From positions 220,001 through 284,000 of the forward strand of contig NZ_AP025627.1 of NCBI RefSeq assembly GCF_022846435.1: a DNA stretch of 64,000 bases, read 5' to 3'. Positions 53,256 to 62,341 of the stretch are shown here, piece by piece. The translations under genes and the position numbers were made by a program. A model generated the notes under the pieces. The model had not been told where the DNA came from. It saw only the letters and a program-made list of their open reading frames with translations, and did not search any database. Numbering within the stretch: the first letter of the stretch is position 1; each line of letters opens with the position of its first letter. The DNA is from Parageobacillus sp. KH3-4 (GTDB lineage Bacteria; Bacillota; Bacilli; Bacillales; Anoxybacillaceae).

Positions 53256-53808
53256 GTTTGTATCTTACCTATAAGGAATTGAAACTTCCATTGGCAAAAA
53301 CATCATTCAGGGGTTAGCACGGTTTGTATCTTACCTATAAGGAATTGAAACTTGGATCGTACTTTTCATGGTGTCCACTTCGTTTTGTGTTTGTATCTTA
53401 CCTATAAGGAATTGAAACAACCATCGCCCCACTTGTCGGTTGAGTTTCCGTGCTTGTTTGTATCTTACCTATAAGGAATTGAAACTTTTTTGGATGATCA
53501 TTGCTACATCCTGATAGCCCTGTTTGTATCTTACCTATAAGGAATTGAAACCATGCTGCGGGCTTTCAAAAGAAGAGAAATGTCTGCACGTTTGTATCTT
53601 ACCTATAAGGAATTGAAACCGTTTAGGATAGCCTTTTCTTTTTCCTTCAGCTCACCGTTTGTATCTTACCTATAAGGAATTGAAACATTTTCTTAAATTG
53701 CTGATGCAATTCTGTACCTTTATAAGTTTGTATCTTACCTATAAGGAACTGAAACTATTTGACGTGAAACGTTCTGATCGGGCCATTCGCCCTGCAAGAA
53801 ATTGAAAC
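53256..53808 (+). CRISPR. CRISPR array, 8 repeats plus a degenerate terminal repeat
   Basis: The 30-base repeat begins GTTTGTATCTTACC and ends AAGGAATTGAAAC, with starts at 53256, 53322, 53389, 53456, 53522, 53590, 53657 and 53726. Seven spacers are 36-39 bases long (36, 37, 37, 36, 38, 37, 39). The eighth repeat has one change (AACTG for AATTG). After 23 more bases only the 3' part of a ninth repeat remains (ending 53808). The ATTGAAAC end is typical of Cas6-processed type I-B/III repeats in Geobacillus and indicates rightward transcription. No cas gene lies in the window, so the Cas proteins must act in trans or the array is idle. Confidence 0.96.
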
Positions 53809-53884
53809 AAACTTTGTTCGTCCGCTCTTTTCTGCCACTATTGGAATGGGTTTACGTGCCTATGGAAAAAACGGAGCAGCAAAA

Positions 53885-53918
53885 AAACAAACCGCTGATT
53901 TTCAGCGGTCAGTTTGTT
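53885..53918 (-). terminator. Minus-strand terminator facing the CRISPR array
   Basis: An 8-bp stem ACCGCTGA/TCAGCGGT (53891-53898 with 53902-53909), followed on the minus strand by TTGTTTTTTT. It would stop transcripts of the sulfur cluster before they enter the array in antisense. The rest of 53919-54185 holds no recognisable gene. Confidence 0.7.
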
Positions 53919-54185
53919 GATAAAGGTATCCTAGTCAAGATTTTGCTGCTTTTATTGAGATCGATCTAAATATTTACAATTATTTTTTCTTCAATAATAG
54001 GTAAATGTGAAACAAAATGTAAACAGGGGACAAGAGAGTCCCCTATGATTCAGCAAGATCCGAAAAAATTCCGCTTTCTTCACTAAGAGGCTGCGGTATG
54101 CATTTCTCTATTCTCCGGTAATCTTAACATCGCCAGTGCCTCTCTGCCCCTCGCTGTTTGAAGGCTTGACGCGGTATAGCTTTCT

Positions 54186-55574
54186 TTACACAATAAATGA
54201 TTTACTGCGATAAGCACTGCCCGGATGATCTTCTGGTAATAAACTACTGCCATGATTAAATAGCTTTTCTCGTAACGTTCCTTGTTTGTATTCCGTCTTG
54301 TACAAACCTCTTTTTTGGAGTATCGGAATGACCAATTCAATAAAATCCTCTAGGCTAGAAGGGGTAACCAGATGATTAAGATTAAATCCATCCACACCTG
54401 ACGCTTCAAATCGATATTGAATGGCATCTGCCACTTCTTCTGGATTTCCGACAATGATAGACTCTCGGTCTAATTGTTCAAGCTTTCTAAGCGCTTCGCC
54501 TATCGAAAGCCTTTTAGAGGCATCTTTCGTAAGAGAAGCCGCTTTATAATGACCGTGCTCTGTATTTTTAAATTCAAACGGGGCATTTAAATCTTTGTTT
54601 TCATATTCTGCCAGATCATAGCCGCTTGCTCCGCTAAATTGAGCTTTGGAAGCGTCTGGGCTCCATAAATGATTTAATTTTGCAAATTTTTGTTCTGCTT
54701 CTTCCGTTGTCTTTCCAACAATAACCGTTAAAAAAGCAAATACTTTTATATTATCCGGATTACGTCCGTACTTTTCAGCGCGTCTTTTTATGTCATTTGT
54801 ATAGTATTTAATTCGTTCTGGCGTAGGCCCTCCAACGAAAACACACTCAGCATGCTTAGCTGCAAATTCCCTGCCTCTTTCTGAAGTGCCTGCTTGATAG
54901 ATTACTGGTGTACGTTGCGGGGATGGTTCGCAAAGATGCGGGCCTTCGACGGAGAAAAATTTTCCGACATGATTGATTTCATGTACTTTGTCTGGATTAA
55001 TTAATATACCGTTCTGTTTATCTTCCATGAATGCATCATCTTCCCAGCTGCCTTCCCAAAGTTTATATGCGACTTCCAGAAATTCGTCTGCTATATTGTA
55101 ACGCTGATCATGTTTGATCATTTCTTGAAGCCCGAAGTTCCGTGCGGCATTTGGTAAATAAGAAGTGACGACATTCCAGGCAATTCGCCCCTTTGTCAAA
55201 TGGTCAAGGGTGGAAAAACGTCTTGCAGTACTAAAGGGATGTTCATAAGTAGTACTAACTGTTAAAGCAAAAGATAAATGTTTCGTAACACTCGCCATAA
55301 TAGGAATAATCAATGCTGCATCATTAACCGGGAACTGAAGACCATCACGTATCGAAGGAGCTTTGCTTTGGCGATATGTATCATATACCCCCAGTACGTC
55401 CGCGAAAAAAACGGCATCAAACTTGCCATGTTCCAAAAGTTTTGCCATCTTAATCCAATAATCAATATCTTTATATCCTCTTTGTCTTTTGCTTTCAGGA
55501 TGTTTCCATAATCCATGTGAATTATGCATAGCACTCGCCATTTCAAACGCATTTAAAATAATTTGTTTTGCCAC
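54186..55574 (-). CDS. FMN-dependent monooxygenase, NtaA/SnaA/DszA (LLM) family
   Basis: A 462-residue luciferase-like two-component monooxygenase. Family signs are LNAFEMASAMHNSHGLWKHPES, LLEHGKFDAVFFADVLGVYD, STLDHLTKGRIAWNVVTSY, PVIYQAGTSERGREFAAKHAE and the C-terminal PILQKRGLYKTEYKQGTLREKL, the same framework as DszA (sulfone monooxygenase). Such enzymes use reduced FMN from a separate reductase to break C-S or C-N bonds. A methionine-type importer, an acyl-CoA-dehydrogenase-like oxidoreductase and a flavin reductase are encoded upstream. It starts at GTG behind AAAGGAGG. Confidence 0.9.
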   Translation of the reverse strand: MAKQIILNAFEMASAMHNSHGLWKHPESKRQRGYKDIDYWIKMAKLLEHGKFDAVFFADVLGVYDTYRQSKAPSIRDGLQFPVNDAALIIPIMASVTKHLSFALTVSTTYEHPFSTARRFSTLDHLTKGRIAWNVVTSYLPNAARNFGLQEMIKHDQRYNIADEFLEVAYKLWEGSWEDDAFMEDKQNGILINPDKVHEINHVGKFFSVEGPHLCEPSPQRTPVIYQAGTSERGREFAAKHAECVFVGGPTPERIKYYTNDIKRRAEKYGRNPDNIKVFAFLTVIVGKTTEEAEQKFAKLNHLWSPDASKAQFSGASGYDLAEYENKDLNAPFEFKNTEHGHYKAASLTKDASKRLSIGEALRKLEQLDRESIIVGNPEEVADAIQYRFEASGVDGFNLNHLVTPSSLEDFIELVIPILQKRGLYKTEYKQGTLREKLFNHGSSLLPEDHPGSAYRSKSFIV

Positions 55575-55904
55575 ACTCTCGTCCTCCTTTTATTTTTCAA
55601 AAATCATGCGGAAAAGGGACTATTTTTACCGTTCGTGAATCGCTCGTTGAATCCGTGATGCAGGCGTTGTTTCTTGAACCATCGTAATCATTGGGCGCAA
55701 TCAAGACTTAGAAAAGGAGGGAATGCGACGGATGATCCACTATTGAATTTTGTAAAGAAGCTTTGTTTCATCACTAATGGAATTTATGTCCGTTTAGTAC
55801 TTAGAATGATTTTGCAAACGCAGACAGCCGTCAGCGTTCCCTCCCATTCTTTCATCATCGTGATCAATACAATGTAAGTGCAAAAACGGATACAAGTACG
55901 TTTT
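55575..55904. other. Intergenic region between importer and monooxygenase genes
   Basis: No gene. It probably carries a separate promoter for the monooxygenase gene. A weak hairpin (AAAAACG at 55882 with CGTTTTT at 55899) follows the metQ-type gene and may end its transcript. Confidence 0.5.
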
Positions 55905-56735
55905 TTATTTAAACCAATCAGGCCATACATAACCTTGATATTCTTCCTCTTCTTTAATTAACTTTCTAAATTCCTTTGATTGATAAGCTTCCACGATATC
56001 TTTTACAAACTTGGCATTTTTATCTTTCTTTCGTACTGTCACCCCATTTAAATAGTAGGAAGGTGTTTTTTCTAATGCGACTGCATCTTTCAATTTTAAT
56101 CCGGATGAGATAGCAAAATTTCCATTGATCAAAGAGTAATCGACATCCCCAAGAGATCGTGGCAGCTGTGCTGGTTCCAAAGGTTTTAGAACAATTTTTT
56201 TATGATATTTTTCAATATCCTTTTCTGATACTTTTGTCGGATCGGTTCCTTTTTTGAGTTGGATCAATCCAAGTTGTTCAAGCATCGCAAGAGCCCGCGC
56301 CTGATTTACCGGTTCATTAGGCAAAGCGATTGTCGTTCCATCTTTGATCTCGTCTAATGATTGATGTTTTTTGGAGTATATTCCAATAGGAGCAGTAGGA
56401 ATTTTAATGACTTCATAAAGCTCCATATGCCGGGTTTTTGCAAAATTCTTCATATAAACTTCATTTTGAAATATATTTGCGTCTATGGAACCTTGGTCTA
56501 AGGAGATATTAGGTTGGACATAATCGTTGAATTCAACTACTTCCACTTTATATCCTTTTTTCTCGAGATAAGGCTTTATTGCTTCCTTTATTTGATCGCT
56601 ATATGGTCCAGCTGTCGCTCCAAGTTTAATGGTCTTCGTTGCGGAGCTGTTTGTGTTTTGAGTCAAGCTTGAGCATCCTGACAATACAAGAAATACTAGC
56701 ACAATGAACGAAAATATCATTTTATGTGCTTTCAT
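55905..56735 (-). CDS. metQ: MetQ/NlpA-family binding lipoprotein
   Basis: A 276-residue lipoprotein with Cys21 (LSGCSS). The family motifs are IKLGATAGPYSDQIKEAIKPYLEKKGYKVEVVEFNDYVQPN, IDANIFQNEVYM, ALPNEPVNQARALAMLEQLGLI and a YSLINGNFA ligand-site strand. MetQ proteins bind methionine, but this copy, embedded with two monooxygenases, may bind another organosulfur compound. ATG 56735 follows AAGGA; an in-frame GTG at 56750 is an alternative. Confidence 0.88.
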   Translation of the reverse strand: MKAHKMIFSFIVLVFLVLSGCSSLTQNTNSSATKTIKLGATAGPYSDQIKEAIKPYLEKKGYKVEVVEFNDYVQPNISLDQGSIDANIFQNEVYMKNFAKTRHMELYEVIKIPTAPIGIYSKKHQSLDEIKDGTTIALPNEPVNQARALAMLEQLGLIQLKKGTDPTKVSEKDIEKYHKKIVLKPLEPAQLPRSLGDVDYSLINGNFAISSGLKLKDAVALEKTPSYYLNGVTVRKKDKNAKFVKDIVEAYQSKEFRKLIKEEEEYQGYVWPDWFK

Positions 56736-56780
56736 TGACCAATCCTTCACCTCAGTCGTTTTTTTATATTCCGGACTCTT

Positions 56781-57446
56781 TCATCGTTTATCGACCAAGC
56801 GGGCGATGCGGTCGCCGATAAACTGAATGATTTGGACAAGACAAATTAAAATAACGATCGTTGTCATCATAACGGTGTTGTCATAGCGGTAATATCCGAA
56901 GCGAATCGCCAAATCGCCGATGCCGCCGCCGCCGACAATTCCGGCCATAGCCGAATATCCCACTAAACTGATTGTTGTAATCGTAATTCCGTGCACAATG
57001 CCGGGACGCGTTTCAGGGAGAAGCACATCTTTGATAATCATCCACGGTGTCGCTCCGACGGCAACCGCTGCTTCGATCACTCCTTTTTCGATTTCCCGCA
57101 ACGATGTTTCTACAATTCTTGCAAAAAACGGAACGGCAGCGACCGATAAAGATACAGAAGCAGCGGTGGGGCCAATCGTTGTTCCAGTAATCAGTTTCGT
57201 GAGCGGCAACAGCCCGACGAGCAAGATGATAAATGGTATCGAGCGTATCATATTGACAATAAAACCAAGGATGGATTTGACTGCTGTGTTCTCCAAAAAC
57301 AGGCCGCGGTCGGTGACGAATAGAAGAATTCCTAATGGAAGGCCGGCAACAATCGCGACAAAAAGGGAGATCGCCACCATATAAATCGTCTCTAAAAACG
57401 CTTTGTTCAGTTCCGGAATTAAGCGGATCAGCGCATCAAGCAGCAT
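56781..57446 (-). CDS. metI: MetI-family ABC permease
   Basis: A 221-residue permease with five helices and the EAA-like loop GVIEAAVAVGATPWMIIKDVLLPETRPGI. The start of the protein (LLDALIRLIPELNKAFLETIYMVAISL) is typical. ATG 57446 overlaps the end of the ATPase gene by 11 bases; a TTG at 57452 is also possible. Confidence 0.9.
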   Translation of the reverse strand: MLLDALIRLIPELNKAFLETIYMVAISLFVAIVAGLPLGILLFVTDRGLFLENTAVKSILGFIVNMIRSIPFIILLVGLLPLTKLITGTTIGPTAASVSLSVAAVPFFARIVETSLREIEKGVIEAAVAVGATPWMIIKDVLLPETRPGIVHGITITTISLVGYSAMAGIVGGGGIGDLAIRFGYYRYDNTVMMTTIVILICLVQIIQFIGDRIARLVDKR

Positions 57447-58449
57447 GGGCAATCACTTCCAGCGCGTTCGTTCGTTGCGAAATGTAGTCAATGGCCCGCT
57501 GAATTTCTTCCGGTTCGCCGATCAGTTCCATGACAAAAATGCCAAGCGGTATTTCTTGAATGTACTCAATTTTTCCATGCAAAATATTTCCTTTCACTTT
57601 AAAGGCTTGCAACATATCGGAAATGACCGCTTCCTCGGCGATCTCTCCTTTGAAGTGAATTTTCACCATCGTTCCCGTCCGCTTCCGCAGCAGATGATCC
57701 GGGATTTCAAAGCGCAAAACACTGTTGATGAAAGATTTCGTTAATTCTTCTTGCGGATTGGTGAAAATATCATATACGGTTCCCAATTCGATGATTTTCC
57801 CGTTTTGCATGACGGCGACGCGGTCGCATATATCTTTGACCACTTCCATTTCATGGGTAATCAGCACGATCGTAATGCCAAGTTCACGGTTGATTTTTTT
57901 CAATAGCGCCAAAATCGATTTTGTTGTACTTGGGTCAAGCGCCGATGTTGCTTCGTCGCATAAAAGGACAGTCGGATCGTTAGCAAGCGCCCGGGCAATG
58001 CCAACCCGCTGCTTTTGCCCGCCGCTGAGCTGGGAAGGGTATACGTCCCGTTTATCAGAAAGCCCGACCATTTCCAGAAGTTCATGGACTCGCTTTTTGA
58101 TTTCGTCTTTTGGCTTTTTGGCCGCTTTTAAGGCAAAGGCGACATTCTCAAACACCGTTTTGGAGCTGACGAGGTAAAAATGCTGAAAAATCATGCCGAT
58201 TTTTAAGCGGGCTTGCCGCAGCTGTTTGTCGTCCAACGCCGTTAAATCGACACCATCAATGACGACTTGGCCGGATGTCGGACGTTCCAGAAGATTTAGG
58301 CAGCGCAACAATGTGCTTTTGCCGGCACCGCTATAGCCGATGATGCCGAAGATTTCCCCGTCTTGAATGGTTAACGATACGTTGTCGACGCCGACCACTT
58401 GCTTTTTTTTCGTGGAGTAGATTTTTGTTACATTTTTTATTTCGATCAT
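57436..58449 (-). CDS. metN: MetN-family ABC ATPase with NIL domain
   Basis: A 337-residue ATPase. Walker A GYSGAGKST, signature LSGGQKQRVGIARALANDPTV and Walker B LLCDEATSALDPS are present, and a C-terminal NIL domain (about 265-337, VKIHFKGEIAEEAVISDMLQAF) should sense substrate and inhibit transport. The ATG at 58449 has GGGAGGGAAG upstream; longer readings to 58524 lack a ribosome site. It lies 80 bases after the oxidoreductase gene. Confidence 0.92.
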   Translation of the reverse strand: MIEIKNVTKIYSTKKKQVVGVDNVSLTIQDGEIFGIIGYSGAGKSTLLRCLNLLERPTSGQVVIDGVDLTALDDKQLRQARLKIGMIFQHFYLVSSKTVFENVAFALKAAKKPKDEIKKRVHELLEMVGLSDKRDVYPSQLSGGQKQRVGIARALANDPTVLLCDEATSALDPSTTKSILALLKKINRELGITIVLITHEMEVVKDICDRVAVMQNGKIIELGTVYDIFTNPQEELTKSFINSVLRFEIPDHLLRKRTGTMVKIHFKGEIAEEAVISDMLQAFKVKGNILHGKIEYIQEIPLGIFVMELIGEPEEIQRAIDYISQRTNALEVIAHAA

Positions 58450-58528
58450 CACTTCTTCCCTCCCGGTTTGCAGAGTTTTGGCCATTCTTAAGAACTTATG
58501 GAAGAGAAACTTTGTGGAGCACATGGGT

Positions 58529-59743
58529 TTAATGAAAACTTTGTAATGCTTGTGCTGCTAGTAACGAAATAACGGCATCATCCATTGGCGGATTATGGAT
58601 TCCAGCTCTGACATCTCTATAATATCGTTGCAGAGGATTAGATTTTTGCAGGCTTCTAGCCCCTACGATTCTCATCGCTAAATCAACGACTTTATTGGCG
58701 CTGTTTACGGCAATATGCTTGGCTGCCGCCAATTCTCCGCTCATTTCCATGCGCTTTTCTGGGTGCGTATCCCACCGATGTGCGACGAAATAAAGAGTAT
58801 GTCTTGCTTTTAATAGCTCTAAATCCATCTCGCCAATTTTTCTTTGCACCTCTGGAACATCTTTGATTGGGCTAGGCAGGCTATTCGGTTGATATTCAGA
58901 AGCAAAGGAAATGGCATAATTTCTTGCGGCAATCGCAATCCCAAGAAAGCAGGCCGGAACATGAAGCAACCATGCCCTCCCCATATTGCCTTTCGGCGAT
59001 TCTAATTGATCCAATTCCACCAGCGCATCTTCTGGCAACTCCACTTGATCCAGCACCAGATCATCACTCCGCGTGCCTCGCATTCCAATCATATCCCAAT
59101 TTTCTTCGACTTTAACCCCATGAAGGCGATGGTCAACTAAAAAAGAGCCAACTTTCCCTGATTCTTGAATGGTGGCTGTAACTAATGAATAATCAAGAGC
59201 TATTGCCATAGACGCAAAGGATTTTCTTCCCGTAATCACCCATTTGCCGTTTCTTTTGATCGCTACCGTTTCAGGCTTTCCGCCTCTTGTAGGACTTCCT
59301 GTTCCATTCTCTGTTGCCAGGCGATTAATGAGCACTTTATTTTGTACAATTTCATGACAAAGCCACTTAAATTTTTCGCTATCCCATGTTTGTCTTTCCC
59401 TTAGATCATAAATGACCCCAAGATGCCAACCGATGCACAAAGCGGTGGAAGCATCTCCCTGGCTTAACCGCTCTTGCATAAGAAGAAATTCATAAAGTGA
59501 AATTTCTTCTCCACCATATTGCTTAGGGACAGTAAGTGATTGGTAATTATAGTCTTTTAATTTTTGGAAATTTTCGAATGGAAACCTTCCTTCTTGGTCT
59601 ATAGTGTCGGCTGTTTCATGAAATTGTTCAGCAAGCTCTGATGCCAGATGCAAAAGAAATTCTTGGCGTTCATTTTGTACAAACTTTCTTGATAACTCAT
59701 CAGATAAATAAGAACGGTGGGTTTTTTCCCTTGCAATGCCCAA
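58529..59743 (-). CDS. Acyl-CoA-dehydrogenase-fold flavoprotein (SfnB/DszC-like)
   Basis: A 404-residue flavoprotein. Segments such as PFENFQKLKDYNYQSLTVPKQYGGEEISLYEFLLMQERLSQGDASTALCIGWHLG, NGTGSPTRGGKPETVAIKRNGKWVITGRKSFASMA and WDMIGMRGTRSDDLVLD follow the acyl-CoA dehydrogenase fold, and the C-terminal IVGARSLQKSNPLQRYYRDVRAGIHNPP resembles SfnB/DszC-type monooxygenases. With a flavin reductase gene upstream it probably uses reduced flavin and oxygen on an organosulfur compound; dehydrogenation remains possible. It starts at TTG behind AAAGGAG. Confidence 0.82.
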   Translation of the reverse strand: MGIAREKTHRSYLSDELSRKFVQNERQEFLLHLASELAEQFHETADTIDQEGRFPFENFQKLKDYNYQSLTVPKQYGGEEISLYEFLLMQERLSQGDASTALCIGWHLGVIYDLRERQTWDSEKFKWLCHEIVQNKVLINRLATENGTGSPTRGGKPETVAIKRNGKWVITGRKSFASMAIALDYSLVTATIQESGKVGSFLVDHRLHGVKVEENWDMIGMRGTRSDDLVLDQVELPEDALVELDQLESPKGNMGRAWLLHVPACFLGIAIAARNYAISFASEYQPNSLPSPIKDVPEVQRKIGEMDLELLKARHTLYFVAHRWDTHPEKRMEMSGELAAAKHIAVNSANKVVDLAMRIVGARSLQKSNPLQRYYRDVRAGIHNPPMDDAVISLLAAQALQSFH

Positions 59744-59977
59744 AATTGTTTCTCCTTTCTTGTATTTTTGATGGGAGACAAAAGAGTCAACATTCCTGAG
59801 TAATGCATTTCTTTCGCATGTTGCCTGGTTGAAAAGGGCGGAAGAAAAGCTGTTTCACCACAATTGCAGTAATTATTTATAAAAAATTAAAATATATAAA
59901 TAAATTCCGAAAAATTCGCCTCTTATTAGTTAAATAAAGGATTAACGTAAACTTGATGTGATTCTGTCGATCGGTAA
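59744..59977. other. Intergenic region upstream of the SfnB-like gene
   Basis: Gene-free and AT-rich. A stretch around 59890-59925 contains AATTCCGAAAAATTC, faintly like a CymR (cysteine regulator) half-site, but the match is too weak to call. Confidence 0.4.
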
Positions 59978-60514
59978 TCAGTTTTTTCGATTGATTAAAT
60001 CAATGAATTCTGCAACTGCTTCATCCAATCTATGGAGCAGATCTTCTGATAGGCTATAACCTTCTTGTTCATTTCGGGTTATCCAAGTATCAACCGCATA
60101 CACTCCTCCAAGAATGTATCTGCCTCCTAATGCGGACAGCACAGGTTTCAATGCATAGTCAATTGACAAAAGGTGAGCAATTGTGCCTCCGATAAACAGC
60201 GGAAGAATGATTTTCCCCAACAAACCTTTTTGTGGAAGCAAATCAAGGTATGTCTTCAATACTCCTGTATACGCCGCTTTATACACTGGACTCGCGACGA
60301 TGATGCCGTCTGCTTCTTCCACTTTTTTGTTAGCGCGCAGAATGGCTTCACTATCGAATTTTGCTTTAATTAAATCTTCCGAGGGCAATTCCGCGACTTG
60401 GATGTGTTCGATTTCAATGCCCGCTTGTAATAGCCGTTGTTCTACGTATTGAATCATTCCGTTAAGTCTGGATGTCAAAGAAGGATTTCCGTTGATAATG
60501 ACTACTTTGCTCAT
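59978..60514 (-). CDS. NADPH-dependent FMN reductase (SsuE/MsuE family)
   Basis: A 178-residue flavodoxin-like reductase: VVIINGNPSLTSRLNGMIQYVEQRLLQAGI (phosphate loop), IIVASPVYKAAYTGVLKTYLDLLPQKGLLGKIILPLFIGGTIAHLLSIDYALKPVLSALGGRYIL. This is the SsuE pattern. It would supply reduced FMN to the two flavin monooxygenases encoded downstream on the same strand. A strong promoter lies upstream. Confidence 0.9.
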   Translation of the reverse strand: MSKVVIINGNPSLTSRLNGMIQYVEQRLLQAGIEIEHIQVAELPSEDLIKAKFDSEAILRANKKVEEADGIIVASPVYKAAYTGVLKTYLDLLPQKGLLGKIILPLFIGGTIAHLLSIDYALKPVLSALGGRYILGGVYAVDTWITRNEQEGYSLSEDLLHRLDEAVAEFIDLINRKN

Positions 60515-60594
60515 ATCATTTGCTCCTTTCTACTAGTTGATCTCACAAATCAAAACAAATAAATCATATTGGATTAGTATGTTTTATGTTCGTA

Positions 60595-60623
60595 ATCATA
60601 TCACCATATCTATTTACTGTCAA
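60595..60623 (-). promoter_or_regulatory. Sigma-A promoter of the sulfur cluster
   Basis: On the minus strand a perfect TTGACA (60618-60623), a 17-base spacer and TATGAT (60595-60600), about 75 bases before the reductase ribosome site. Confidence 0.85.
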
Positions 60624-61112
60624 TATCGGTGTAGAAATGAATGTTTTTTGCTGCCTCTGCCACACATCGATGAGGTGAAGCCTCCTTAAGATGGCTTCGC
60701 ATGGCTGTAGAATGCGGCTTCTTTGAGTGAACCGGGCGCGGAGGCTCCAGCCGGACTGCCACAGGCAGGGAGATGGCCAGCCGAGAAGACAGGAGCAGGC
60801 TTGATGAAAGGTCTAATGGATGGATTTAGCGGCTTAAAGGATAGAGCATTTAAGATGAATCCAAGTAGACATGGGGAAAAAGCGGAAGAATTTTGTCCAA
60901 GATCATAAATTTATTTAATGCAATTTCATGGAAAATAAATCAGAAAAAACAAGGGGAGCCTTCTTTTCCGGTAAAACCGACCATTGACATCATTATTGAA
61001 AAAAGAGTTCCCGGTTATGTGGATAAATTTTTAGAATATCTACATCTAACTTTGCAAGGCATTATGATACAATGAAAGCGGAAATCATAGAGAAGAAAGC
61101 GGGGAGAAGTGC
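60624..61112. other. Intergenic region without a recognised gene
   Basis: A GC-richer stretch at 60660-60800 contains several short inverted repeats (for example GAAGCC/GGCTTC), then AT-rich DNA leads to the fructokinase gene. Short open frames at 60723-60908 and 60893-61075 resemble no family. I cannot assign a function. Confidence 0.5.
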
Positions 61113-61988
61113 GTGTATCTTGGAGCGATTGAAGCGGGCGGAACGAAATTTGTATGCGCTGTCGGGGATCGCAATGGAAAGATAAAAGAGAGAGTGACGT
61201 TTCCAACGACGGAACCGGAAGAAACGATGCGCCATGTCGTCGAGTTTTTCCGCCGATATGAATTAGAGGCGATCGGCATCGGTTCATTCGGCCCGGTTGA
61301 TTTGCGCCCTGACAGCGCGACGTATGGCTATATTACGAGCACGCCAAAACAAAAATGGATGAATTTCAACTTTGTCGGAGAAATGAAACGGCACTTTTCC
61401 GTGCCGATTGGCTTTGATACCGATGTCAATGCAGCTGCGCTCGGGGAACGGCGCTGGGGTGCCGCGAAAGGGCTGCAAAGCTGCATTTATATTACGGTTG
61501 GAACAGGAATCGGCGTCGGGGCGATTGTTGAAGGCAGCTTGCTCCATGGCCTGATGCATCCGGAGATGGGGCATATTCTCGTCCGCCGCCATCCTGAAGA
61601 TGAATTTGCCGGCGTCTGTCCATATCATGGAGATTGCTTGGAAGGAATGGCGTCTGGACCAGCGATTGAAAAGCGTTGGGGGAAAAAAGGTGCGGAGCTG
61701 GCCGATCGCACAGAAGTATGGGAATTAGAAGCGTTTTACTTAGCACAGGCAATTGCCAACTACATTTTAATTTTATCGCCGGAGAAAGTGATTATCGGCG
61801 GCGGCGTCATGAAGCAAGAGCAGTTGTTGCCGATCATTCGCCATAATGTTAAGGAATTTCTTAACGGTTATATACAACAAGAGGCGATTTTACAGAAAAT
61901 TGATGAGTATATCGTTCTGCCTGGATTAGGGGATAACGCTGGAATTTGCGGTGCGCTTGCATTAGCGAAACAAGCGCTTAACGAGTAA
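61113..61988 (+). CDS. ROK-family fructokinase
   Basis: A 291-residue sugar kinase. The phosphate motif GAIEAGGTKFVCAVG, catalytic Asp104 in FDTDVNAAALGE, the zinc cluster GHILVRRHPEDEFAGVCPYHGDCLEG and the adenosine region IIGGGVMKQEQL match fructokinases of the ScrK/GmuE/YdhR type. It should phosphorylate fructose; some homologues also take mannose. It starts at GTG behind GGGGAGAAG and stands alone, with a terminator. Confidence 0.92.
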   Translation: MYLGAIEAGGTKFVCAVGDRNGKIKERVTFPTTEPEETMRHVVEFFRRYELEAIGIGSFGPVDLRPDSATYGYITSTPKQKWMNFNFVGEMKRHFSVPIGFDTDVNAAALGERRWGAAKGLQSCIYITVGTGIGVGAIVEGSLLHGLMHPEMGHILVRRHPEDEFAGVCPYHGDCLEGMASGPAIEKRWGKKGAELADRTEVWELEAFYLAQAIANYILILSPEKVIIGGGVMKQEQLLPIIRHNVKEFLNGYIQQEAILQKIDEYIVLPGLGDNAGICGALALAKQALNE

Positions 61989-62001
61989 TCGGAAACGAAA
62001 T

Positions 62002-62047
62002 ACGACCGTTCGTTGCGGAAAAGAATGCAACGAAAACGGTCGTTTTT
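62002..62047 (+). terminator. Terminator of the fructokinase gene
   Basis: A long stem of ACGACCGTT/AACGGTCGT (62002-62010 with 62035-62043) extended by CGTTGC/GCAACG, followed by T's to 62047. The remainder of 62048-62212 holds nothing recognisable. Confidence 0.85.
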
Positions 62048-62212
62048 TATTATAATCAGGCGAAAAACCATTCTTCTGATGGCACCGCATCCATTGCGGA
62101 ACAGCTTGTTAATGGCAGTTAAGGATAATTGACACAGGATAGGTGTTAGTAGCAGATTGTTTGTTTTATCCAACGCTAGAACATATAAAAGCATAAAATC
62201 ACGCCATCATAT

Positions 62213-62241
62213 ATTGACAAATATTATTTTTTATGATATTA
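62213..62241 (+). promoter_or_regulatory. Sigma-A promoter of the MBL-fold gene
   Basis: A perfect TTGACA (62213-62218), a 17-base spacer and TATTAT (62236-62241). The leader to the ATG is about 95 bases and AT-rich. Confidence 0.82.
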
Positions 62242-62341
62242 TATAAATTTTATTAATTTAAATTTTGGTTAGAGATGTGGTAAATAATATATGTAATGTT
62301 TAGCATTAAAACTAATTTTATTCATTGAGGGAGAGGATTCA

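Noticed and set aside
53779-53808. A full ninth CRISPR repeat
   Set aside because: Only the 3' part (AAGAAATTGAAAC) is conserved, and the preceding spacer would be only 23 bases, so it is counted as degenerate.
59890-59925. CymR operator controlling the sulfur cluster
   Set aside because: The similarity to the CymR consensus is too weak and not at the promoter of the first gene.
60660-61075. Small genes or a structured RNA in the gap before the fructokinase
   Set aside because: Short frames lack homologues or ribosome sites, and the inverted repeats do not form a recognised RNA family.
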